A stretch of 37,181 bases of DNA from NCBI GenBank assembly GCA_023386835.1, contig JAEWIY010000207.1, positions 1 to 37,181 on the forward strand. Direction: 5' to 3'. The DNA is from Verrucomicrobiota bacterium. GTDB lineage: Bacteria; Verrucomicrobiota; Verrucomicrobiia; Opitutales; Opitutaceae. The notes under the pieces are model-generated. The model was not told the origin of the DNA. It saw only the letters and a list, made by a program, of their open reading frames with translations, and did no database searches. Position numbers and translations under genes: made by a program. Positions 30,789 through 37,181 of the stretch are shown here, piece after piece. How positions within the stretch are numbered: position 1 is the stretch's first letter; each line of letters begins with the position of its first letter.

Positions 30789-31820
30789 ATGCGTGTGACG
30801 CACGAGGACATCGCGCGGCAGCTCGGTTGTGACAAATCCACCGTGTCGCTCGCGCTGCGGGACCATCCGCGCATTTCCGCGGCCACGCGGCGGCGGGTGA
30901 AGGCGATGGCGGCACGCCTCGGTTACCGGCCGGATCCTGGTTTCTCGCTGCTGGCGCGGCAGCGTTGGACGCGTGGAGGTGTGGGCAGCGGCATGGTGCT
31001 GGCGTACCTGGTGCGCCGACAGCATGCCTCCTACCAGCATATGCAGGCGCCGTTCCTGCCGGGTGCGCTCGAGCGAGCCGCGGAGCGCGGCGTACAGCTG
31101 CTCGAGTATGATATGGACGAATACCCGAATGCCCGCGCGGCCGGCCGGGTGCTGTTTCATCGAGGCATTCGCGGCGTGATCGTCTCGTACATCCCGGCGG
31201 AGGAGCAGGCTTCCTCGTTTGCCCTGGAGTGGCCACGCTTCACCGCAATCACGTTGTGGCATGGGTGGGGCCGGATGCCGTTGCACGCCGTGGGCAAGGA
31301 CGTGTTTGAAAGTACGCGCATCGCTTGGCGTGAAGTGGCCGACCGCGGCTATCGGCGCATCGGAGCGGCGCTGCTCAATGAGGCGCCCACGTCGCTGGTC
31401 GACGCCTCGCGTTTAGGCGCGTCGTACGTGGCGCAGCAGGAACTTGTGCCGCCGGAGCACCACGTGCCGTTCCTGCTCTCCGGCTTCGAAGACCGCGCCG
31501 CTTTTCTGGCTTGGTATCGCCATTATCGGCCGGAGGTGATCATCGGGCGCAACCTGCAGTTGTACGAGTGGCTCGTCGCGGACGGCGTGCGCGTGCCGCG
31601 TGACGTCGCGTACGCGTCGCTGAATGTCCCGGAGCGAGGCAAGGTCGCCGGCGCGAGCGCGATGCATCGCGAGATTGGAATGACCTTGGTGGATCATCTG
31701 TTGGCGCAGTTGCAGGAGAATCGCTGGGGCGTGCCGATGTGGCGCCACTCAGTGAAACTTGATCCGGTGTGGTTTGATGGACCAAGCCTGCCGCCGCGTC
31801 GCGCCGCGGCCCCCCGTTGA
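30789..31820 (+). CDS. LacI-family transcriptional regulator (locus 2)
   Basis: A protein of 343 residues from the ATG at 30789, which begins directly with the helix-turn-helix (MRVTHEDIARQLGCDKSTVSLALRDH); an in-frame ATG 21 codons upstream adds an unlikely arginine-rich tail. The effector domain has GMVLAYLVRR, HRGIRGVIVSY, EVADRGYRRIGAALLNE and a Type-I periplasmic-binding fold ending in LLAQLQENRWGVP. It lies 184 bp upstream of a TonB receptor on the same strand and probably controls locus 2. Its recognition helix (DKSTVSLAL) differs from that of the other LacI protein (SRATVSRCF), so the two should bind different operators. Confidence 0.92.
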   Translation: MRVTHEDIARQLGCDKSTVSLALRDHPRISAATRRRVKAMAARLGYRPDPGFSLLARQRWTRGGVGSGMVLAYLVRRQHASYQHMQAPFLPGALERAAERGVQLLEYDMDEYPNARAAGRVLFHRGIRGVIVSYIPAEEQASSFALEWPRFTAITLWHGWGRMPLHAVGKDVFESTRIAWREVADRGYRRIGAALLNEAPTSLVDASRLGASYVAQQELVPPEHHVPFLLSGFEDRAAFLAWYRHYRPEVIIGRNLQLYEWLVADGVRVPRDVAYASLNVPERGKVAGASAMHREIGMTLVDHLLAQLQENRWGVPMWRHSVKLDPVWFDGPSLPPRRAAAPR

Positions 31821-31982
31821 GCCGCCCGGGGGCGGCCGGGGGTGTTCATGTGGATGACTGGCGCGGTCGTTGTTCGGGCCGCGGTTAGTGCAAGGTTCGA
31901 ATTCACTTTGCGGCGTTGCGCGCCACCGCGTCACAGCGGTCGCGCAAGGTCGTGGATTCTGCCCCTCCCTCCCAGAGGAGCA

Positions 31983-32004
31983 CTACCCTCAACCCCACCA
32001 AACC
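31983..32004 (+). promoter_or_regulatory. SD-less CA-rich leader before TonB receptor 2
   Basis: The 22 nt before the ATG match those before TonB receptor 1 at 16 positions without gaps, beginning with CTACCCT and ending in CC. The only purine-rich GAGGAG (31975-31980) is 24 nt from the ATG, too far for normal use. Confidence 0.55.
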
Positions 32005-35000
32005 ATGAGCCTCTTCCGTCACGCTCGAACCTGTATAGCCGCGACGGCTTCTGCCGCGTGTTTATCTCCCTCCCTACTTGCTCAAGCAACGAGTCCGTCC
32101 GGTGATGATGCAAATGACGTGGTTGTCCTCTCGCCCTTCGAGGTGCGCACCGAGGAAGACCGCGGATACATCGCCACCAACACGCTCGCCGGCAGCCGTC
32201 TCAACACGTCGTTGAAGAACACGCCGGCGTCGATTTCCGTCCTGACCAAGGACTTCCTCGACGACATCGGCGCCCTGAACGTCAACCAGGCGATGGAGTT
32301 CGCCCTGAGCGCCGGCAATGACATCGGCGGTGGTAACTCCAACGTCGGCGCGTCGACCGGAAACGGTCTGATCGATAACGATTTCAACTTTCAGATTCGT
32401 GGTTATCGCCGCGCCACGCAGACGCGCGATTACTTCAACACGATCATCAGCGCCGACACCTTCAACCTGGACCGCGTCGATATTGCGCGCGGCCCGAATT
32501 CGATCCTCTTCGGTATCGGTGGTCCCGGTGGCATCGTGAACGTGACCCCGAAGCGCGCGCGCCTGGATCGCAGCATTGACGACGTGACGCTGCATTTCGG
32601 GAGCTGGAACCTCTATCGCGGTGCGCTCGACTTCAATCGGGAGCTGGTCGACGACAAACTGGCCGCGCGGGTGAACCTGATGGCGCAACGCGCGGACGGT
32701 TATCGCGACTTCGAATCGGACGACCAGGAGCGCGGTGCGCTCGCGCTCACGTGGAAGCCATTCGAAAGCACGACCGTTCGCTTCAGTGGCGAAATGGGTC
32801 ACATGAAGCAGAACAAGGTTCGCCCCTGGATGCCGTGGGACCAGATCACGCAGTGGGAGGCGATGGGCAGCCACTATGTGGATTTCGGAACCCCGCAGGC
32901 GCCCTCGGTGCTTGGCGACCAGGACTACGCACAGTTTCAGAGCGGCAATGGTAACGGGTTTCCGGCCAAACCGGCGCACCCGTTCTACGGTGGTGAAATC
33001 AAAACCGCCGGCCATATCGTGAACGGCACCGGGCGCATCTTCTTCACCGATGGGCCACTCGCCGGCAAGGTGCTCTACACGGGCACGAGCGCGGAGAATG
33101 CGCGTTTCTATCGCAGCTCGAGCGGCTCGGGCGTCAGCGGCTACAACAGCCCGACCGCCTGGGAGGACGAAAGCATTTTCCCGCGCACGGGCAACATCAC
33201 CGGTCCCGGCCAGTTCGTTGAATTCGACTACTACAACGCTGGCGTCTTCATCGAGCAGCGCATCGGTCAGGACTTCTTCATCGAAGCGGCCGTCAATCGT
33301 TCGCACGTGGAGCGCCTGAACCGTCAGGTGGTGGGCTTCGCAGGCATTTCGATCATGTATGACGTGACGTCCACTCTGCCGACGTTCACGAATGACATGC
33401 GTTATAACGCGACGGTCGGCGGTCCCAACGGCGCGGCGTTCGCGAACAAGCTGGGTATCCCGTATTCGGCGACGACGCAGGGTCAGAATGCGTTGAACTT
33501 CAACGAAAGCATCCGCAACCCCTACGCGGGCACCTTGATGGCCTACGCGGAGCCGACGTACTCGGAGATGGAGACGACCCGCGATGACGCACGCGTCAGC
33601 GCGAACTACAACCTGGACCTCGGCCGCTTCGGCCGTCACATGCTGCTCGGCTTCGTCAGCCGGAGCGAGACCGAGAATGAGTCGGAGGGCTTCCAAGAGG
33701 GCAACGTTCACCCCCAGCGGTTGTCGGCGAATCACTTCACCGACGTGCCGCGGCGGGTTTCGCACATTCTCCCCTTCTCGCCCAATCTGTCCGAACGCGG
33801 TCTGCCTGACCCGTGGGCCAACAAGATCGGGCCGACGAACCTTTACGGCCGTCCGAATGAGTTCTACGAGAGCGGCTTTGTTCGCAATAGCTGGAGCAAG
33901 AGCAAGAACCGCATCGATTCCGCCGCCCTGGCCACTCATAGCCAGTTCTTCGACGGACACCTCGTCACGACCGCTGGTGTGCGTCGGGACCGCATCAAGG
34001 TTTGGAGCCATACGAACGTTCGCGACCCGCAGACGACGGAGATCATAGCGATCAACCCGCGGCCGGAACGCCCGGGGCTCGATCAGACTGGCGATACGCA
34101 CACGGTGGGAGCGGTGTTTCACATCCCGCGCATGGAATGGCTGGGTGTGTTTGCCAACAAGTCGACCAACTTCCAGGACCAGGGTGGCCAATCGCTGCTC
34201 GAGGACGAAGATCTTCGCGTCGGCCGCACGCTCGGGCCCCTCGAAGGCAAGGGTCTCGACTACGGCCTCAAGCTGAGCCTGCTCGACAACAAGATCAACG
34301 CCACGCTCACGCGTTTTACCGTTGATCTCGAGAACCAGGCGTCTGGCCACCAGTCGGACGTGTTCAACTATATCAACGCCATCTGGACGACGCTGCTCAA
34401 CGGCGGCCCGACCGGAACGCTGACGGACCAGAACGACCCGAACGGCCACCGTGTCGGCGGCACGGATACGCGCTCGCAGAAGTCCGAGGGTTACGAGCTG
34501 GAGGTCACGGCCAATCCGACGCCGAACTGGCGCGTTTCGTTCAACATCAGCAAGGCGGAAAACGAGATCTCGCAACTTGGCGGCGCGCTGTCCGCTTACA
34601 TCGAAAAGCATCGCTCTGTGTGGCAGCAGAACGCGGGGTTGAACTACGACATCACGCGCGCGCCGGGTAACCTCACCAACGCCGGTGGCACGAACACCAT
34701 TGGCGCCCTCATCACGGGACTCGATAACTGGCTCGCGTTCGTGAAGTCCCAGGAAGGTCAGATCGAGACCAACATCCGCCCGTGGAACGCGAATCTCTTC
34801 ACCGCGTACCGGTTCAGCACCGGTCCAATGAAGGGACTGACGATTGGCGGCGGCGCGAACTACCGCGGTGACGCCATCCTCGGGGTGAAGCCGGCCACCC
34901 TGGCCAACCCGGTCAACGAGGTGTTCAAGGGCCGCGACTACTTCAACTTCACCGGCATGCTCGGTTACGAGTTCCAGCTGCGGAACGTGGGCGTGCGCCT

Positions 35001-35145
35001 GCAGTTGAACATCGACAACCTCCTGAACAACGACGACAAGCAAGTCGTGGCTTCGGCCTGGAATCCGGTCATCGAGGGATTGCAGACCTACGAGGCGATT
35101 CCGCTTCCGCGGAGCTACCGCCTGAGCGCGACCTTCTCGTTCTAA
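32005..35145 (+). CDS. TonB-dependent receptor (locus 2)
   Basis: A protein of 1046 residues from the ATG at 32005, with signal peptide (ACLSPSLLAQA) and the VLSPFEV element at 41-47. The plug follows (about 60-200), with AGSRLNTSLKNTPASISVLTKDFL, FQIRGYRRATQTRDYF and IARGPNSILFGIGGPGGIVN. The barrel is long and ends LSATFSF, the expected aromatic C-terminus for BAM insertion. It should import a glycan breakdown product or similar ligand through the outer membrane. A LacI regulator lies upstream and a GH30-like enzyme downstream. It shares the plug style and leader with receptor 1 but differs in the barrel, so the ligands probably differ. Confidence 0.94.
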   Translation: MSLFRHARTCIAATASAACLSPSLLAQATSPSGDDANDVVVLSPFEVRTEEDRGYIATNTLAGSRLNTSLKNTPASISVLTKDFLDDIGALNVNQAMEFALSAGNDIGGGNSNVGASTGNGLIDNDFNFQIRGYRRATQTRDYFNTIISADTFNLDRVDIARGPNSILFGIGGPGGIVNVTPKRARLDRSIDDVTLHFGSWNLYRGALDFNRELVDDKLAARVNLMAQRADGYRDFESDDQERGALALTWKPFESTTVRFSGEMGHMKQNKVRPWMPWDQITQWEAMGSHYVDFGTPQAPSVLGDQDYAQFQSGNGNGFPAKPAHPFYGGEIKTAGHIVNGTGRIFFTDGPLAGKVLYTGTSAENARFYRSSSGSGVSGYNSPTAWEDESIFPRTGNITGPGQFVEFDYYNAGVFIEQRIGQDFFIEAAVNRSHVERLNRQVVGFAGISIMYDVTSTLPTFTNDMRYNATVGGPNGAAFANKLGIPYSATTQGQNALNFNESIRNPYAGTLMAYAEPTYSEMETTRDDARVSANYNLDLGRFGRHMLLGFVSRSETENESEGFQEGNVHPQRLSANHFTDVPRRVSHILPFSPNLSERGLPDPWANKIGPTNLYGRPNEFYESGFVRNSWSKSKNRIDSAALATHSQFFDGHLVTTAGVRRDRIKVWSHTNVRDPQTTEIIAINPRPERPGLDQTGDTHTVGAVFHIPRMEWLGVFANKSTNFQDQGGQSLLEDEDLRVGRTLGPLEGKGLDYGLKLSLLDNKINATLTRFTVDLENQASGHQSDVFNYINAIWTTLLNGGPTGTLTDQNDPNGHRVGGTDTRSQKSEGYELEVTANPTPNWRVSFNISKAENEISQLGGALSAYIEKHRSVWQQNAGLNYDITRAPGNLTNAGGTNTIGALITGLDNWLAFVKSQEGQIETNIRPWNANLFTAYRFSTGPMKGLTIGGGANYRGDAILGVKPATLANPVNEVFKGRDYFNFTGMLGYEFQLRNVGVRLQLNIDNLLNNDDKQVVASAWNPVIEGLQTYEAIPLPRSYRLSATFSF

Positions 35146-35162
35146 CGTGTCGTTAGCCCTGC

Positions 35163-35192
35163 CCCCTTCGCCGGTCCACCCGGCCGAAGGGG
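35163..35192 (+). other. Stable hairpin between TonB receptor 2 and the dehydrogenase gene
   Basis: CCCCTTCG (35163-35170) pairs with CGAAGGGG (35185-35192), with an inner CCGG/CCGG stem, one bulged C and a 5-nt loop. It lies 18 bp after the receptor stop and 8 bp before the dehydrogenase ATG at 35201. No T-run follows, so 3'-end protection or partial attenuation is likelier than full termination. Confidence 0.55.
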
Positions 35193-35200
35193 CTCCTCAA

Positions 35201-36190
35201 ATGGACGCGCCCTTGGCGATCGTCGTGCCGGAGGTGTATCGTTCGCTCTTCTTCCCAGCACCGCTGTGGGAAGAGTTGAACGCCCTGGCCCCGCGACTGG
35301 TCTGGCTTCCCCCGGAGCAATCTTCACCGGACGTGCTACTGGCCCGTTTGGCGGACCTGGATCCGGAGGTGGTCATCACCTCCTGGGGCACTCCCTCCCT
35401 GGAGTCGTTGACGACTCCGCGGCTCCGGTATGTCTGCCATCTTTGCGGCTCGGTGCGCACCCTGGGCACCCGCGAGCAGATCGCGGGGGGCCTTCGGGTC
35501 ACCAACTGGGGTGGTGCCATCAGCCGCACCGTCGCCGAGGCGGTCCTGCTGCATATCCTGGCCGGCCTGCGCCGCCTGCCGGATTATGTCCGGGGAATGC
35601 CGGACGGCTACTGGCGCGGTCCGGTGCCGGAAGGGCGCTCGCTCTACGGACGGCGGGTGGGCGTTCACGGTTTCGGTCAGGTCGCCCGGGCGCTGCTTCC
35701 CTTGCTGCGTCCGTTTGGGGTGGAGGTGCGTATCCATGCACCGGATGCGCAGGAAGCGGCCGCCCTTGGCGCCGAGGCGGTCCCGACGCTGGAGGATCTT
35801 TTTGCCGGCAGCGATATTGTCGTGGAGCTGGCTCCCTTGATTCCTGAAACCCGCCGCATCGTGACGGAGTCGCTGCTCCGGCGGCTCCCCGAAGGCGGAT
35901 TATTTATCAATGTGGGGCGGGGCAGCATCGTGGATGAGGAGGCACTCACCCGCGTGGCCAAAGAGGGCACGCGCTGGTTTGGTCTCGACGTCTTTGAGGA
36001 CGAACCACTGCCGGCCGATCACCCGCTCCGTTCGTTGCCCAATGTTCTTCTGACGCCGCACGTGGCGGGTCCGACCCAAGATCGTTGTGTCGACGCCGGT
36101 CGGCATGGTTTGGACAACGTGCGACGGTATGCGACGGGCCAGCCGTTGCACAGCGAGGTCACACCGGAAAGATACGACCTCGCGACCTAG
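35201..36190 (+). CDS. D-2-hydroxyacid dehydrogenase (NAD-dependent)
   Basis: A protein of 329 residues from the ATG at 35201. A GTG at 35147 is in frame but would place the strong hairpin inside the coding region. The nucleotide-binding motif is GVHGFGQVARAL (154-165). Catalytic residues fit the family: Arg240 in NVGRGSIVDE, Glu268 in EDEPLP and His287 in TPHVAG. It reduces or oxidises a 2-keto/2-hydroxyacid pair with NAD(P)H. Placement between a TonB receptor and a GH30-like gene under a LacI regulator suggests sugar-acid metabolism, for example of a glucuronate-derived product, but that is only context. Confidence 0.9.
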   Translation: MDAPLAIVVPEVYRSLFFPAPLWEELNALAPRLVWLPPEQSSPDVLLARLADLDPEVVITSWGTPSLESLTTPRLRYVCHLCGSVRTLGTREQIAGGLRVTNWGGAISRTVAEAVLLHILAGLRRLPDYVRGMPDGYWRGPVPEGRSLYGRRVGVHGFGQVARALLPLLRPFGVEVRIHAPDAQEAAALGAEAVPTLEDLFAGSDIVVELAPLIPETRRIVTESLLRRLPEGGLFINVGRGSIVDEEALTRVAKEGTRWFGLDVFEDEPLPADHPLRSLPNVLLTPHVAGPTQDRCVDAGRHGLDNVRRYATGQPLHSEVTPERYDLAT

Positions 36191-36205
36191 ACGCCGTTTC
36201 CCGCC

Positions 36206-37181
36206 ATGCCCCTCCGCCTGCCTGTGCTGTCCCTTCTCCTTTCGCTGATCGCGGTGAGTGGGACGGCAGCGGAACCCGTCCCCCTCCGCCTGATGGTGCG
36301 GCCTGAGGCGCGACACCAAACGATCGAGGGTTTCGGTAGCTCGATCAACGCGTGGACGGCGCCGCACTACCAGCTGTATTACAACGACGCGTTCACCGAG
36401 TTCGCCGCGAACGAACTCGGAATGAGCATCTTTCGCCTCCAGATGTGGGGCGGCGTTTCGCCGCACGAAATCACTGATCCGCGCGAAATCCGCTATCAGG
36501 ACTTCCGGTGGACCGGAGAAGGACTGCGCGGCAAGATGAACGTCGATTGGGCCCGGCGGCTGGTCGCAGCGAATCCGGAGGTGCGGATTATCGGCAGCAT
36601 CTGGAGCGCGCCGGCCTGGATGAAGGTCAACGGCAGCCGGACCGGCACGCGGGCGGGCTACTTGCACGACCCGAAGCGTGACTACGATCACGACAACCGG
36701 CTGCGGGACGACCGCTACGAACATTTTGCGCAATGGGTGGTGGAATGGGCGCGCTACATGGAGTCGCAGGGCACGCCGTTCTACGCGATCAGCCTGCAGA
36801 ATGAGCTGGTCTTCACCCAGTGGTTTGAATCCACGCTGTATACGCCGGAGCAATACGCGCGGCTGGTTCGCATCACCGGCGAACGCTTTGAAGCGGAAGG
36901 TGTGCACAAGCCGCTGTTCTTCGGACCGGAGGACATGACCATGGCCACGTACCGTGACGAGCAGCGGCACCGTCCGTTCATCGACGCGCTCCTGCAGCCC
37001 GACGTCGCGAAGTATTTCGATGTCTTTGCCACGCACGGGTACAGCGATGGCGTGCGCGGCGACGGCCGGAACACTCCGGTGGGGTATTGGGAGTCGGTGA
37101 AATCCTTCGGCCGGCCTTATTGGATCACTGAGGGCGGCACTGGCCGGCACACATGGCCCTCGCCGGTGGCGAGAGGTGTCG
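36206..37181 (+). CDS. GH30-like glycoside hydrolase, N-terminal 325 residues
   Basis: The frame opens at the ATG at 36206, 15 bp after the dehydrogenase stop, and is still open at the window end. Signal peptide: MPLRLPVLSLLLSLIAVSGTAA. Clan-A landmarks are in order: IEGFGSSINAW (40-50), FRLQMWGG, GSIWSAPAWMK (130-140), the acid/base Glu200 in ISLQNEL, and the nucleophile Glu309 in WITEGGTG. The GFGSS opening and SAPAWMK are typical of GH30 (glucosylceramidase, xylanase and beta-1,6-glucanase types). The gene is cut before any C-terminal beta domain could be seen, so the subfamily is open. It is likely co-transcribed with the dehydrogenase and TonB receptor. Confidence 0.88.
   Translation, partial: MPLRLPVLSLLLSLIAVSGTAAEPVPLRLMVRPEARHQTIEGFGSSINAWTAPHYQLYYNDAFTEFAANELGMSIFRLQMWGGVSPHEITDPREIRYQDFRWTGEGLRGKMNVDWARRLVAANPEVRIIGSIWSAPAWMKVNGSRTGTRAGYLHDPKRDYDHDNRLRDDRYEHFAQWVVEWARYMESQGTPFYAISLQNELVFTQWFESTLYTPEQYARLVRITGERFEAEGVHKPLFFGPEDMTMATYRDEQRHRPFIDALLQPDVAKYFDVFATHGYSDGVRGDGRNTPVGYWESVKSFGRPYWITEGGTGRHTWPSPVARGV

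Noticed and set aside
31821..31836. GC-rich hairpin after the locus 2 LacI gene as a terminator
   Set aside because: The stem GCCGCC/GGCGGC has no T-run after it, and such repeats are common in this GC-rich sequence.
32074..35043. A 989-residue open frame antisense to the second TonB receptor
   Set aside because: It is a codon-bias shadow: composition is rich in Arg, Val and Ala without domain motifs, and the plus strand encodes a full receptor with signal peptide, plug and aromatic C-terminus.
35900..37150. A 416-residue minus-strand frame at the window end
   Set aside because: It is antisense to the dehydrogenase and to the GH30-like gene, which has a signal peptide and both catalytic glutamate motifs.
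1..37181. CRISPR array, prophage or transposase genes
   Set aside because: No regularly spaced repeats, phage structural genes or transposase motifs were seen; the only mobile-element sign is the tRNA-Leu repeat.

Overview
The window looks like chromosomal DNA of a GC-rich Gram-negative bacterium, most likely an Opitutaceae-type member of the Verrucomicrobiota. This is inferred from three things: two TonB-dependent receptors with the PFEV element just after the signal peptide, a secreted protein ending in the GF(V/I)-RAIGPTL domain typical of that group, and LacI regulators paired with TonB receptors and secreted glycosidases. No rRNA or marker gene confirms it.

Layout. 1-1093 (+): end of a thiosulfate sulfurtransferase, an intrinsic terminator, and a SufE-type protein. 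1213-2658: tRNA-Leu(UAG), a lower-GC segment with one secreted-protein gene, and a 48-bp exact copy of the tRNA 3' end. This has the shape of a small tRNA-targeted insertion. 2699-10150 (-): glycan-use locus 1, transcribed TonB receptor > GH5 > LacI regulator > sialate/acetylxylan-esterase-like protein. 10544-13276 (-): a three-gene envelope-glycosylation operon (GT2 > LAB_N membrane protein > ArnT-like transferase). 13404-22436 (-): nine tightly coupled genes: YceI > polyprenyl synthase > FtsX-type permease > LolD-type ATPase > CcoN-like heme-copper protein > small membrane protein > MFS-CcoO-cytochrome c fusion > OmpR-type regulator > sensor kinase. 22558-24814: a metallo-beta-lactamase-fold hydrolase and an FG-GAP protein. 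24980-29800 (+): glcD, glcF and a GH15 enzyme. 29980-30321 (+): a cytosolic copper-storage (Csp3-like) protein, followed by a strongly structured non-coding stretch. 30789-37181 (+): glycan-use locus 2: LacI regulator, TonB receptor, D-2-hydroxyacid dehydrogenase and the start of a GH30-like enzyme.

The most interesting part is the block 10544-22500. Its heme-copper subunit keeps histidines at all the expected heme and copper positions. Its cytochrome partner is an unusual fusion of a 12-helix MFS domain, a CcoO-like heme domain and a second cytochrome c domain. The same operon carries isoprenoid genes, an ABC exporter and its own two-component system. Upstream of this operon, and again upstream of the neighbouring GT2/LAB_N/ArnT-like operon, lies the same four-unit operator with an exact 11-bp period, and each is followed at the same offset by a TANNNT -10 hexamer. 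I infer that the encoded response regulator controls both operons. That resembles PmrAB control of lipid A modification, but wired to a respiratory module.

A second cross-locus signal is a matching CA-rich leader without a Shine-Dalgarno sequence, directly in front of both TonB receptor start codons.
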